From Salinigranum halophilum (lineage in GTDB: Archaea; Halobacteriota; Halobacteria; Halobacteriales; Haloferacaceae): a DNA stretch of 64,000 nt. The notes beneath the pieces were generated by a model, which had not been told where the DNA came from, made no database searches, and saw only the letters and a list, made by a program, of their open reading frames with translations. Shown piece after piece: positions 1 to 9,079 of the stretch. A program made the translations under genes and the position numbers. Where the stretch lies: assembly GCF_007004735.1 (NCBI RefSeq), contig NZ_SSNL01000008.1, positions 107,055 through 171,054 of the forward strand, in the 5' to 3' direction. The stretch's first letter is position 1; each line of letters begins with the position of its first letter.

Positions 1-517
1 TCCCCCCGGTCCCGACGCCGGCGACGAACGCGTCGATCTCGCGGTCGCCGACCTGTTCGATGATCTCCGGGCCGGTCGTCCGGTAGTGAGCGTCGGGGTT
101 GGCGGGGTTCTCGAACTGTCGAAGCTGGTACATCCCCTCGGCCTCGAGTTCGTCCGCACGGTCTTTCGCGGCGGAGATGTCGCCGTCGACCAGTTCGATG
201 GTCGCTCCGTACGCCTTCATGATGCCGCGGCGCTCCGGCGACTTCGACGAGGGCATCACGACGGTGAGGTCGTACCCCTTCGCCGCGGAGACGACGGCGA
301 GCCCGATTCCCGTGTTACCACTCGTCGGTTCGACGAGGGCGTCGCCGGGTTCGATGTCGCCGGCCTCCTCGGCCGCTTCGACCATCGCCAGGGCGGGGCG
401 GTCCTTCGCCGACCCGCCCGGGTTCTTCGACTCGACCTTCGCCGCCACTGTCGTCCCCTCGGGCGACGAGACCTGTACGAGCGGGGAGCCGACGGTGTCG
501 AGGATGCTCCGGTCCAT
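1..517 (-). CDS. cysK: Cysteine synthase, N-terminal 172 residues (runs off left edge)
   Basis: PLP-dependent beta-replacement enzyme that makes cysteine from O-acetylserine (or a related activated serine) and sulfide, in the cytoplasm. The frame is open from an ATG at 517 to the window edge. Visible family marks are NPGGSAKDRPA with the PLP lysine at K38, the substrate loop TSGNTG at residues 65-70, and FVAGVGTGG, the glycine-rich phosphate loop, at the very end of what is present. About 55% of a usual 300-330 residue protein is in the window. O-phosphoserine or cystathionine specificity cannot be excluded from this part alone. It is divergent from the next gene, with 99 bases between them. 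Confidence 0.85.
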   Translation of the reverse strand, partial: MDRSILDTVGSPLVQVSSPEGTTVAAKVESKNPGGSAKDRPALAMVEAAEEAGDIEPGDALVEPTSGNTGIGLAVVSAAKGYDLTVVMPSSKSPERRGIMKAYGATIELVDGDISAAKDRADELEAEGMYQLRQFENPANPDAHYRTTGPEIIEQVGDREIDAFVAGVGTGG

Positions 518-583
518 ACGCTCGATTGCACAGCCGGTGATAAACCGGTGACGGACCGGCCGGCGGAGTCGGTGTGGCGTGTC

Positions 584-591
584 TTTATATA
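584..591 (+). promoter_or_regulatory. TATA box (TTTATATA) of the DUF7504-like gene
   Basis: TTTATATA ends 25 bases before the ATG at 617, the spacing expected for an archaeal leaderless transcript. It is one of the cleanest TATA boxes in the window. Confidence 0.75.
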
Positions 592-616
592 CTCGGACAC
601 GATTCAATAAGACAAC

Positions 617-1156
617 ATGAGTAGTGCAACGGACGAGCGGGTCGCCCTCCACGAAGACGAATCGTCGGTTCTCGTCCACGGGGCCGCGCTCGCGCCCCGG
701 CCGTCGTTCGACGTAACCGCTCGCCTCGGCAGTGGCCGCCTCACCACGGTCGACGTCCGGTTCGGACGTCTCCCACCGGGGTTCGAGCTCGACGCCGAGA
801 CGCGGCTGGTCGCGCCGAGCGCCCCCGATGGACTCGATGACGAACGCGTCTACTCGGTCGGGGGGCCCGACAGTCTGACCGAATACGGCGTCGCGCTCAC
901 CCGGGTGTTCGAGGACGTCGACGGTCCGATTCTCGTCGAACTGGACTCACTGACCGCGCTGTTACAGCACGCCACGCTCAACGCCGTGTTCCGCTTCGTC
1001 CACGTCCTCAGCGGGCGGGTCGACAGGGAACAGGCGGTGCTCGTCGCCAGCATCGACCCCGGTGCTCACGACGAACAGACGCTCGCGACGATGACCCAGC
1101 CGTTCGACGTCGCCGTCACGGGCGAAGACGGCGCGCATCAAATCAGGCGGCGGTGA
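617..1156 (+). CDS. DUF7504-like haloarchaeal protein (RecA/KaiC-like fold without Walker A)
   Basis: A 179-residue soluble acidic protein. The body (residues about 15-170) alternates beta strands and helices in the pattern of RecA-like ATPases: a strand ending ILVELDSLTALL, resembling the Walker B strand and its following helix, then RFVHVLSGRV and AVLVASIDPGAHD. No GxxxxGK[ST] motif is present, so ATP binding is doubtful. I recall this architecture from the haloarchaeal DUF7504 family, often found near signalling genes, but the family assignment is from memory. A strong TATA box lies 25 bases upstream of the ATG. The function is unknown. Confidence 0.7.
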   Translation: MSSATDERVALHEDESSVLVHGAALAPRPSFDVTARLGSGRLTTVDVRFGRLPPGFELDAETRLVAPSAPDGLDDERVYSVGGPDSLTEYGVALTRVFEDVDGPILVELDSLTALLQHATLNAVFRFVHVLSGRVDREQAVLVASIDPGAHDEQTLATMTQPFDVAVTGEDGAHQIRRR

Positions 1157-1216
1157 CCGCGACGCCGGAGCGCGTCGCCGAACAGCGTTATATCCTTCCG
1201 TTCCCAATCGCGACCG

Positions 1217-1618
1217 ATGAGCGAGACCCAGCGACTCGAGACGATGCAGCCGAACCCCGCGTGGGACGCCGACTCCTACCCGGACGTGGTCGACGCCCTC
1301 TCGCGGGACGGCCTCGTGTTCAAGGTGTGGGGCGGCGACTGGTGCAAGGACTGCCGGTCGCAGTTGCCCGACTTCGGTGCCGCGCTGGCGGCCGCGGGGG
1401 TCCCCGAGGAGAACGTCGGCCACTACCCCGTCGAGAAGGCAGACGACGGGTCGAAGGTCGGGCCGGGCGTCGACGAGTACGACATCGAACGCATTCCGAC
1501 GGTCGTCGTCGAACGCGACGGCGCGGAACTCGTGCGGTTCGTCGAGGACGCCGACGCCCCCATCGCGGTGTACCTCGCAGAGCGGCTCGCGGCCGACGAC
1601 ATCGAAGCCGACGACTGA
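1217..1618 (+). CDS. Thioredoxin-family protein with WCKDC active site
   Basis: A 133-residue cytoplasmic thioredoxin-fold protein. The redox motif is WCKDC (residues about 42-46), unlike the classical WCGPC, and the cis-proline loop IPTVVV follows at about 93-98. Before the motif is a beta strand (LVFKVWGGD), as in thioredoxins. The CKDC spacing resembles haloarchaeal thioredoxin-like proteins of unknown partner. A GTTATATC box at 1187-1194 gives a near-leaderless start. The stop is 7 bases from the stop of the convergent DUF255 gene. It probably reduces protein disulfides; its substrate is unknown. Confidence 0.85.
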   Translation: MSETQRLETMQPNPAWDADSYPDVVDALSRDGLVFKVWGGDWCKDCRSQLPDFGAALAAAGVPEENVGHYPVEKADDGSKVGPGVDEYDIERIPTVVVERDGAELVRFVEDADAPIAVYLAERLAADDIEADD

Positions 1619-1625
1619 GACTCCC

Positions 1626-3728
1626 TTACTCTTCGACCCCGCTTTCGACCCACGCCAGCGCCTCGTCGACCGACGACTTCGGCGGCGAGCAGGTGAATCC
1701 TTCGCAGGCGTACACCGTCGGGCCGTCGCGCGCCTCCCGGCCCGCCCAGACCGGCGGCGTCTCGTCGAGGCCCAGCACCGAGCGCCACTCGCCGACTCCC
1801 GCGTCGGTTGCGGGTCGCTGTGTGACGACGGCCGCGGGCAGGTAGCGCGCCGCGAGCGTTTCGCGCCACGCCGCGGGTCGCTCGTCGGCCGCGAGCGTGA
1901 GTTCGAGCACCCCCTGATGGTACTTCTCGGCGGCGAGCGCGAGCGAGACGTGCTCCATCGGGTTGCCCTGGATGCGGTTCGCGTGCGTCTCGAGCACCTG
2001 CCGTGCGACGTCGGCGAAGTCGGCGTCGGGCACGAAGCTGTCGAGGTCGAAGAGGAGGTCCACCGCCACCCCGAGCGACGACGGCGTCGACTGGTCCGAC
2101 AGCTCCTGTGGTCGCGTCACCAGCCCCTCGCCGCTCGCGGGTGTGAAGTACAGCGTCCGTCGCTCCGCGTCCCAGAACTCCGCTTCGACGACCCGCGCGA
2201 GGTCGAGTGCGAACGCGAGGTGTTCGACGTCGCCCGACACCTGATACAGGTCGAACGCGCCGCGCGCGAGGAAGGCGTAGTCCTCGAGGAACCCGGGGCC
2301 CTTCACGTCGCCGTCCTTGTATCGGTGAGCGAGCCGTCTCTCGTCCGCGTCCCACAGCTCCTCGCGGACGAACGCGAGCGCCTCGGCGGCCCGCTCGGTG
2401 TACGTCTCGTCGAGGACGCGGCCGCCCATCGCCAGCGCCGAGACCGCCATCCCGTTCCACGAGGCGAGCACCTTCTCGTCTCGCGCCGGCCGAACGCGCT
2501 CCTCACGGGCCGCGAAGAGGCGGTCGCGGGCCTCGCCGAGGCGCTCGCGGACCTCTTCGACGGGAGCGTCGTACTCCTCGGCGAGGTCCGCGAGGCTCGC
2601 TGCGAGCGTCAGGACCGTCGACCCGCCCTCGAAGTTCCCGCCGGGTGTAATACCGTAGTGGTCACAGACGAGACTCACCAACTCCTCGTCGTCGAGGACG
2701 TCGGCGACCTGTTCGGGGGTCCACACGTAGAACGTCCCCTCCTCCCCCCCGCTCCGGGCGTCGAGCGTGCTGTAGAAGCCGCCCCCGGGATGGGAGAGTT
2801 CGCGGTCGAGGAAGGCGAACGTCTCCCGAGCGACCTGTGCGTACCGCTCGGTCCCCGTGAGCTGGTACGCCCCGAGGTAGACCCGCGGGAGGAGGGCGTT
2901 GTCGTACAGCATCTTCTCGAAGTGCGGGACGACCCACTGGCGGTCGGTGGCGTACCGATGGAAGCCCCCGCCGAGGTGGTCGTACAGTCCGCCGTCGGCC
3001 ATCGCGTCGAGCGTCCGCGTGACCACCTGCAGGGGCTCGTCGCGGCCGGTCCGGACGTACGACCGCATGAGGAGGTCGAGCCGCGATGGTTGAGGGAACT
3101 TCGGCCCCGACGACCCGAACCCGCCGTGCTCGCGGTCGGCGCTGCGGAGCGCGGCGCTCGTGGCGTTCGAGAGCGCCTCCGAGGAGACCTCTCCGCCGGA
3201 GTCGGGCGTCTCCTCCAGTTCGTTTCGGAGTAACGAACTCCACTGGTCGGCGCGGTTCTCTATCTCGTCTCGGTCCTGTTCCCACGACTCGGCGAGGCGT
3301 TCGAGCACGTCCACGAACCCGGGCATCCCCTGCCGGGCCGTCGGTGGGAAGTAGGTCCCGACGAAGAAGGGCCGGCCGTCGGGCGTCAGCCACACCGACA
3401 GCGGCCACCCGCCGCGCCCCGTGGTCCGCTGGCAGATGGTCATGTACACCGAGTCGATGTCGGGGCGCTCCTCGCGGTCGACCTTGATGGGGACGAAGTT
3501 GTCGTTGAGGAACGCCGCAACCTCCTCGTCGGCGAACGACTCTTCTTCCATGACGTGACACCAGTGACAGGCGGAGTAGCCGATGGAGAGGAAGACCGGG
3601 ACGTCGCGCTCGCGCGCTTCCGCCAGTGCCTGCTCGTCCCACGGCTGCCAGTGGACGGGGTTGTCGGCGTGCTGGCGGAGATAGGGGCTCTCCTCCTCGT
3701 CGAGTCGGTTGCGTCCGGCGTGGTCCAT
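1626..3728 (-). CDS. Thioredoxin domain-containing protein, DUF255/YyaL (SSP411) family
   Basis: A 700-residue protein with the two-part layout of the DUF255 family: an N-terminal thioredoxin-like domain (residues 1-160, with [13 protein letters not shown], the CHWCHVM redox-like motif and [15 protein letters not shown]) followed by a long helical six-hairpin-glycosidase-like region. The middle holds [18 protein letters not shown] and [12 protein letters not shown], all typical of the family. I chose the ATG at 3728 because the protein then begins with the usual [19 protein letters not shown] stretch and a TATA-like CTTTACGT lies 24-31 bases upstream. An in-frame start 13 codons earlier is less likely. 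The biochemical role of the family is not settled. Confidence 0.9.
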   Translation of the reverse strand: MDHAGRNRLDEEESPYLRQHADNPVHWQPWDEQALAEARERDVPVFLSIGYSACHWCHVMEEESFADEEVAAFLNDNFVPIKVDREERPDIDSVYMTICQRTTGRGGWPLSVWLTPDGRPFFVGTYFPPTARQGMPGFVDVLERLAESWEQDRDEIENRADQWSSLLRNELEETPDSGGEVSSEALSNATSAALRSADREHGGFGSSGPKFPQPSRLDLLMRSYVRTGRDEPLQVVTRTLDAMADGGLYDHLGGGFHRYATDRQWVVPHFEKMLYDNALLPRVYLGAYQLTGTERYAQVARETFAFLDRELSHPGGGFYSTLDARSGGEEGTFYVWTPEQVADVLDDEELVSLVCDHYGITPGGNFEGGSTVLTLAASLADLAEEYDAPVEEVRERLGEARDRLFAAREERVRPARDEKVLASWNGMAVSALAMGGRVLDETYTERAAEALAFVREELWDADERRLAHRYKDGDVKGPGFLEDYAFLARGAFDLYQVSGDVEHLAFALDLARVVEAEFWDAERRTLYFTPASGEGLVTRPQELSDQSTPSSLGVAVDLLFDLDSFVPDADFADVARQVLETHANRIQGNPMEHVSLALAAEKYHQGVLELTLAADERPAAWRETLAARYLPAAVVTQRPATDAGVGEWRSVLGLDETPPVWAGREARDGPTVYACEGFTCSPPKSSVDEALAWVESGVEE

Positions 3729-3824
3729 GGGTGTGAATCGGTTCCGTGACGTAAAGACGCCACGCACCGAGGGGTCGAATCTACGTAAATTGTTAACTCT
3801 CGACAGTACGAATGCGAAGGGGTG

Positions 3825-4676
3825 ATGAACGCGTTTTCCAGACGTTCGCGGGTCGTCGTGGCGGCCGTCGCGCTCGGACTCGTGGGGGTTCGGCTCCTGA
3901 GCGTCGAGTACGGCGCGCGCGTCGACTCGACCACACTCTTCCTCCTCGGTACGGCGGCGGCCGTCTTGCTCGTCCCGTGGGAACGGCTCGAGTCGTTCAG
4001 AGGCGGGAACGTCGAGATTACCGTGACACGGCCCGAGGTCAAAGCCGCAGTCGAGACACTCCAGTTAGACAGCCGGCTCGAAACCGAGCAGTTGCTGGCG
4101 ACCATCGAAACCCTCGGTTCGGACGTCGACACTGCCCGCGGTGGGCGCGTCCTCTGGGTCGACGACAACCCGCACAAACTCCTGGGCGAGCGACGAATCC
4201 TTCGGGCGCTCGGGGTGACGGTCACGACGGCGGCGAGTTCGGAGCGGGCCGTCGCGATACTCGACGAGGACAACGACTTCGACCTGCTCGTCTCGGACGT
4301 CCAACGGGTGGGAGAGAGCTATCGGTACAACGACGGCAACAGGATACACGAAGGGGTGAACTTCGTCTGTCGGCTTCGCGACCACGCCGACCCGAACATC
4401 GCCAGCATGCGAGTCGTCTTCTACGCCAGCTACCCCTGGGAGAAACTGGTCGAATACACCCGACCCGCCAGAGAACGGCTCCCGGAGGCCGACCTCGTGA
4501 ACACGTCCGGTGACCTCATCGAGGGAGTGATTCGGAACCTCGCAGCGGTCCGGACGGACCCCATCGAGTACCCCGGAACGACGGCACAGAAGAAACCGAC
4601 TGCGTACACGACACCGACGTCAGGGATGCCGTCGGTCGACATGGACTCGAGAGAGGGTGCCACCGCGCTCGACTGA
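3825..4676 (+). CDS. Membrane-anchored response-regulator-like receiver protein
   Basis: A 283-residue protein. Residues about 8-26 and 37-51 form two membrane segments; then comes a short helical linker (about 70-100) and a receiver-like domain from about 107. The receiver has the acidic pair in VLWVDDNP and a candidate phospho-acceptor Asp in DLLVSDVQR. The strand VVFYAS would carry the conserved Thr/Ser, but the conserved Lys near the end is not evident. No output domain follows; the tail (about 240-283) is low-complexity. A GTG codon directly precedes the ATG used here. No kinase gene is adjacent. It may be a membrane-localised sink or allosteric partner, not a classical regulator. Confidence 0.7.
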   Translation: MNAFSRRSRVVVAAVALGLVGVRLLSVEYGARVDSTTLFLLGTAAAVLLVPWERLESFRGGNVEITVTRPEVKAAVETLQLDSRLETEQLLATIETLGSDVDTARGGRVLWVDDNPHKLLGERRILRALGVTVTTAASSERAVAILDEDNDFDLLVSDVQRVGESYRYNDGNRIHEGVNFVCRLRDHADPNIASMRVVFYASYPWEKLVEYTRPARERLPEADLVNTSGDLIEGVIRNLAAVRTDPIEYPGTTAQKKPTAYTTPTSGMPSVDMDSREGATALD

Positions 4677-4785
4677 CGGCGGTCGTTCCGGCGTCGGTAC
4701 CCGGCCACACGGATACGCACAGCCGTGTACACATCGCTTCGCGCGAAAGGCAACCTTTACACTCTCGTGCTGAAGTCCTCCGATA

Positions 4786-6072
4786 ATGACGGAGACCGTA
4801 CTCTTGGTGGGAGGAGGCGGCCGCGAACACGCCATCGCCCGTGCAGTCGCCGACGACTGTGCCCTGTACGCCTGCGCGTCGAACCGCAACCCGGGCATCG
4901 CCCGCCTCGCCGAGCGAGTCGAGACCATCGGCGAGACCGACGTCGACGACATCGTCGCCTACGCCGACGAGGTCGGCGCGACGCTGGCCGTAATCGGCCC
5001 CGAGTCGGCGCTCGAAGCCGGCGTCGCGGACGCGCTCGACGAGAGCGGGGTGTACACCTTCGGCCCCCGGAAAGAAGACGCACGCATCGAGACCGACAAG
5101 GCGTACCAGCGCCGGTTCATGCAGGAGAACGACGTCCCGGGCTGTCCGGCGTTCGAGGTGTTCGACGACGTCGAGGCCGCCTGCGACTACATCGACGCGT
5201 TCGACGGCGACCTCGCGGTCAAGCCCGCCGGCCTGACAGGTGGGAAGGGCGTCAAGGTCATCGGCGACCAGGTCGACGAGGCGGGTGCGAAGGCGTACCT
5301 CCGCGAGGAACAGTACGACAGAGTCGTCCTCGAGGAACGGCTGGTCGGCGAGGAGTTCACCGTCCAGGCGTTCGTCGCCAACGGCGACGTCCGCGTGACG
5401 CCGGCGGTCCAGGACCACAAGCGCGCCTACGAGGGTGACGAGGGACCCAACACGGGCGGGATGGGGTCGTACTCGGACGCCTCGCTCGACCTGCCGTTCA
5501 TGACCGAGGGTGACTACGCCGCGGCCGTCGAGGTCATCGAGGCCGTCGTCGACGCCCTGCCCGACTACAAAGGCGTCCTGTACGGGCAGTTCATGCTCAC
5601 CACCGAGGGGCCGAAGGTCGTCGAGTTCAACGCCCGCTTCGGCGACCCCGAGGCGATGAACACGCTTCCGGTGCTCCGGACGCCGTTCCTCGACGTCCTG
5701 ACCGCCGCCCGAGAGGGCGAACCGCTCCCCGAACTCCACTTCGACGAGCAGGCGACGGTGTGCAAGTACGCCGTCCCCGACGGCTACCCCACCGACCCCG
5801 TCGCGGGGGCGAAGATAACGGTCGACGAGGAGAGCGTCGGCAACGCCCTGCTGTTCTACGCCTCGGTCGACGCCCGCGAGGACGGCATCTACACCACCAC
5901 GTCGCGGTCGTTCGCCGTCGTCGGCCTCGGCGACACCATCGAGAAGGCCGAAGCCGTCGCCGACGGCGCGCTCGCCGCCGCCGGGGAGGGCCTCCGGGTC
6001 CGCCACGACATCGGCAAGCACGACCTGGTCAGACGGCGCATCGACCACATGAACGAACTCCGCGGCGAGTAA
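4786..6072 (+). CDS. purD: Phosphoribosylamine-glycine ligase (GAR synthetase)
   Basis: Catalyses the ATP-dependent ligation of glycine to 5-phosphoribosylamine, the second step of de novo purine synthesis. The 428-residue protein has the full GARS layout: N-domain beginning ETVLLVGGGGREHAIARA, an ATP-grasp domain with VKPAGLTGGKGV, the signature RFGDPEAMNTLPVL and a C-terminal domain ending RRRIDHMNELRG. Length matches the family. A CCTTTACAC box lies about 30 bases upstream. It is monocistronic by spacing; no other pur genes are in the window. Confidence 0.97.
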   Translation: MTETVLLVGGGGREHAIARAVADDCALYACASNRNPGIARLAERVETIGETDVDDIVAYADEVGATLAVIGPESALEAGVADALDESGVYTFGPRKEDARIETDKAYQRRFMQENDVPGCPAFEVFDDVEAACDYIDAFDGDLAVKPAGLTGGKGVKVIGDQVDEAGAKAYLREEQYDRVVLEERLVGEEFTVQAFVANGDVRVTPAVQDHKRAYEGDEGPNTGGMGSYSDASLDLPFMTEGDYAAAVEVIEAVVDALPDYKGVLYGQFMLTTEGPKVVEFNARFGDPEAMNTLPVLRTPFLDVLTAAREGEPLPELHFDEQATVCKYAVPDGYPTDPVAGAKITVDEESVGNALLFYASVDAREDGIYTTTSRSFAVVGLGDTIEKAEAVADGALAAAGEGLRVRHDIGKHDLVRRRIDHMNELRGE

Positions 6073-6116
6073 CCCCGCCGCACAATCTTCTTCGCCCCTC
6101 GTGACGAACGAGGAGC

Positions 6117-7139
6117 ATGGACCGTCCAGCAGACGCCGGAGACCCGTGGGCCGTGTCCGCGGACGAGTTCCCCGACGACGCGTCACCCGAGACGCAGTTC
6201 GCGTTCCTCGTCCGCTACGCGGTTCTCGCCCCTTCCAGCCACAACACCCAGCCGTGGCGCTTCTCGGTCGACGACGGCGGGGTCGACGTCTACGCCGACA
6301 CCGAGCGGTGGCTGCCGGTCGCGGACGCCGACCGCAGAGAACTGTTCGTGAGCGTCGGCTGTGCGCTCGAGAACCTCCTCGTCGCCGCCGAGCGGTTCGA
6401 CTTCGACCACGAGGTGACTTACTTCCCGGACGGGACGAGCGACCACCCGGACGACGACCGCTTCGTCCACGTCGCGCGGGTCGTGCTCGCACCCGACGGG
6501 TCGCGGTCGGCGCTCCGTGGCGGCCTGTTCGAGGCGCTCACCGAGCGGTCGACGAACCACGGCCCCTTCTACGGCGAGGTGTCGCCGACGACGCGCGGTG
6601 CGCTCGCCGAGGCTGTGACCGACGCCGACATCTGGGCCCGGTTCGTCGAGAGCGCGGAGACGAAGGCGGCGCTCGGCGACCTGGTAACCCGCGCCGACCG
6701 CAGACAGTTCGAGAACCCGTCGTACCGGCGCGAACTGGGCGAGTGGATCGGCAACGGGGCGCTCGAACCGTCGTGGGTGAAGGCCAAACTGGGGCAGTTG
6801 GTGGTGACGCATCTCGACCTCGGCGACCGGCAGGCGGCGACGGATTCGGTGCTCGTCGAGAGCGCGCCGGTGGTGGTCGCCCTCGGTTCGGACGCGGACA
6901 CGCTGAGCGCGCGCGTCCGGGTGGGGCAGACGTTCGAGCGACTGGCACTGTTCGCGACCACCGAGGGGCTCTCGGTCCATCCGATGAGCCAGGTGCTCGA
7001 ACTCGCCGACCTCCGCGAGGAACTGGTCGAGACGCTCGGCGTCGAGACGGGGGTCGTCCAGCACCTCTTCCGCCTCGGCTACGCGGACCCCGAACCGGGC
7101 CGGTCGTCGCGACGGCCGCTCGCGGCCGTCGTGGACTGA
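6117..7139 (+). CDS. Acg-type nitroreductase family protein
   Basis: A 340-residue protein of the flavin-binding nitroreductase superfamily. The N-terminal motif APSSHNTQPWRF (residues about 38-49) is the FMN-contacting signature of the Acg-like branch, and the C-terminal half repeats the fold with GLSVHPMSQVLE and a tail FRLGYADPEPGRSSRRPL. Acg-like proteins are thought to store or use FMN, and some lack nitroreductase activity, so the substrate is open. The ATG follows purD by 44 bases, close enough for cotranscription, although the functions are not obviously linked. Confidence 0.85.
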   Translation: MDRPADAGDPWAVSADEFPDDASPETQFAFLVRYAVLAPSSHNTQPWRFSVDDGGVDVYADTERWLPVADADRRELFVSVGCALENLLVAAERFDFDHEVTYFPDGTSDHPDDDRFVHVARVVLAPDGSRSALRGGLFEALTERSTNHGPFYGEVSPTTRGALAEAVTDADIWARFVESAETKAALGDLVTRADRRQFENPSYRRELGEWIGNGALEPSWVKAKLGQLVVTHLDLGDRQAATDSVLVESAPVVVALGSDADTLSARVRVGQTFERLALFATTEGLSVHPMSQVLELADLREELVETLGVETGVVQHLFRLGYADPEPGRSSRRPLAAVVD

Positions 7140-7166
7140 GCGACGGGGGCGACGAACGCAGAGAGG

Positions 7167-7174
7167 CTTTTTAC
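7167..7174 (+). promoter_or_regulatory. TATA-like box (CTTTTTAC) of the acyltransferase gene
   Basis: It ends 24 bases before the GTG start at 7198, which supports that GTG as the true start of a leaderless mRNA. Confidence 0.55.
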
Positions 7175-7197
7175 TCGCCGCTGTCGAAGCCGGAGTC

Positions 7198-7746
7198 GTG
7201 ACAGACGCCCACGACGGCGCCGACGAGGACGCGAAGACGGGACGCCGCCACGACCGCCTGACACGGCATCCGACGCGGGGAGACGGCAACTCCCTGATGC
7301 GGTGGACCGAAGCGAAGTCGCCGCTCGCGGTGTCGCGGAACTACGCGGTCGTCCTCCTCGCCCGCGCCTCCCCGAGCCTCCGGCTGAAGAACCACCTCTT
7401 CCGGGCGCTCGGGATGCGCGTGGGAGCGGGCGTCGCGTGGGGCTTGGAGTCGACGCCGGACGTCTTCTGGCCCGAACTCATCACCGTCGAGGACGACGCC
7501 ATCATCGGGTACGACGCGACGCTCCTCTGTCACGAGTTCCTCCAGGAGGAGTATCGGACCGGGGAGGTACACGTGGGTGAACGGGCGATGATCGGGGCCG
7601 GAGCGGTCGTCCTCCCGGGGGTCCGAATCGGCGCGGACGCACAGGTGGCCGCGAACTCGCTCGTCGACCGGGACGTCCCGCCGGGGGCGACAGTCGCCGG
7701 CGTCCCCGCGCGTGTCGTCTCCCGAGAGGACGCGGCGAACGACTAG
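7198..7746 (+). CDS. Acyltransferase with left-handed beta-helix (hexapeptide repeats)
   Basis: A 182-residue protein beginning at GTG. After a hydrophilic start (1-35) and a helical section (VSRNYAVVLLARASPSLRLKNHLFRALGMRVG) comes a hexapeptide-repeat domain: TVEDDAIIGYDATLL, then VHVGERAMIGAGAVVLPGV and QVAANSLVDRDVPPGATVAG ending in the typical VPARVVS. The fold is that of maltose/galactoside O-acetyltransferases, which transfer acetyl from acetyl-CoA. The acceptor is not predictable. No sugar-biosynthesis genes are nearby. It ends 8 bases from the convergent kinase gene. Confidence 0.85.
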   Translation: MTDAHDGADEDAKTGRRHDRLTRHPTRGDGNSLMRWTEAKSPLAVSRNYAVVLLARASPSLRLKNHLFRALGMRVGAGVAWGLESTPDVFWPELITVEDDAIIGYDATLLCHEFLQEEYRTGEVHVGERAMIGAGAVVLPGVRIGADAQVAANSLVDRDVPPGATVAGVPARVVSREDAAND

Positions 7747-7754
7747 GGGAGGAA

Positions 7755-8828
7755 TCAGTCTTCGACGCTCGGCTCCACGGCGTCCTGTTCGACGACTGCG
7801 TCGGAGGCGTGCTGGAGGCGGACGGCGAACACCGCGCCCTCAGGGTCGTTGTCCTCGACCCAGACCGCCCCGTCGTAGTTGTCGACGATGTTGTCGACCA
7901 AGAACAGTCCGAGGCCGGTTCCGTGGTGAACGACGTCCTCGTCTTCGCGGCCGAAGATGAGGTCGCGCTGTGCGGGGGGGACGCCCGGGCCGTTGTCACA
8001 GATCCTGATGAGCACGTCGGTCTGCCTGTCGACGGCGTCGACCGTCACGCGCGGGACCTCCTTGTCGTTGTGGACCACCGCGTTCTCGAGGAGGGCGTCG
8101 AGCGCCGCGGGGAGGAGGTCGTCGGCGTACACGCGCACCCCCGGAACGTGGTCGAGCGAGAACTCGGCGTCGGGAAACCGCCGCTGGGCGGCGGTGACAC
8201 GCTCTTCGAGTGCCTCCGCGAGACGGACGGGGCTGCTCTCGGCGTCGTACGACTGCTCGAGGAGTTCACGGAGTTTGCGGACGCGGTCGGAGCGGCCGAC
8301 GACCTGCATCACCTGCTCGCGCGCCCGCTCGAGGGCGTCGAGCGCGTCGGGGTCGTCCGTCTGCGCCGCGGCCTGGTCGACGTAGCCGTACAGGAGGTTC
8401 AGTTCGTTGCGCAGGTCGTGGCGGAGCAGTCGGCTCAGCACGCGCGAGGTGCTGGCGTACCGGCGCTGCTTCGTCGTGTCGACGAAGACCGCGACGTACC
8501 CTTTCGTCTTCCCGCCGACGATGATCGGAGCCGTCGAACCCCGGCCGTACACCCGGGTGCCGAACTTCGTCTGCAGACCGAACTCACCCTGCCAGGGTTC
8601 GCCGCGGATGAGCGTCTCGACGATCTCGTCGACGACGTCGTCGTCACCGGCGAGGACCGAGACGGGTTCACCGACCAGTTCATCGCGGGTGTAGCCCGTG
8701 AACGACTGCCCCGCGCGGTTGACGTCGCGGACGAGGAAGTTCAGATCGAAGATGAGCATCGGGGTATCTGCGCTGTGGAGAGCTTCGACGTAGACAGGCG
8801 GGGACAGCGAAGACATCGTAGGTGTCAC
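7755..8828 (-). CDS. PAS-domain sensor histidine kinase
   Basis: A 357-residue soluble kinase. An N-terminal PAS domain (about 15-130) has the phrase DLNFLVRDVNRAGQSFTGYT and ends DTTKQRRY. A dimerisation/phosphoacceptor helix follows with the H-box RLLRHDLRNELNLLYGY, and then a HATPase_c domain with N-box DALLENAVVHN, G1 DNGPGVP and G2 GTGLGLFLV. No membrane segments or C-terminal receiver are present, so it senses an internal signal. No response regulator is adjacent; haloarchaeal kinases are commonly orphans. The first ATG (8828) or the second (8816, MSSLS) could be the start. Confidence 0.92.
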   Translation of the reverse strand: MTPTMSSLSPPVYVEALHSADTPMLIFDLNFLVRDVNRAGQSFTGYTRDELVGEPVSVLAGDDDVVDEIVETLIRGEPWQGEFGLQTKFGTRVYGRGSTAPIIVGGKTKGYVAVFVDTTKQRRYASTSRVLSRLLRHDLRNELNLLYGYVDQAAAQTDDPDALDALERAREQVMQVVGRSDRVRKLRELLEQSYDAESSPVRLAEALEERVTAAQRRFPDAEFSLDHVPGVRVYADDLLPAALDALLENAVVHNDKEVPRVTVDAVDRQTDVLIRICDNGPGVPPAQRDLIFGREDEDVVHHGTGLGLFLVDNIVDNYDGAVWVEDNDPEGAVFAVRLQHASDAVVEQDAVEPSVED

Positions 8829-9079
8829 CAGTACTGTTCCAGGCGGCTTAATGCGTCCGATACTACAACGGTTTGAAGAATTTCTGTGAATCTGAACAGA
8901 ACGCCCGGTGTCGGCCGACGAGCAGGAGGGCGTGAGAGAAACGAGGGGTCGTCGTCCCGTGCGTGCCAGGCAGGACGACTGAGGGCCGTTTTGGGTCTCG
9001 TGCGTGAGGGGTCTCGTGTCTTGTCCGGGTATCGGGACCGCGATTCAGTCGAGGGGTGTGTGCGCCGTCGTACGTGTAC

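Noticed and set aside
1377..3233. 618-codon plus-strand frame over the DUF255 gene
   Set aside because: It is a shadow of the DUF255 gene with an Arg/Val-rich, non-haloarchaeal composition.
8941..8979. 7-bp inverted repeat between the histidine kinase and the helical unknown gene
   Set aside because: The stem is short, there is no T-run on the proper side, and such repeats are expected by chance in GC-rich DNA.
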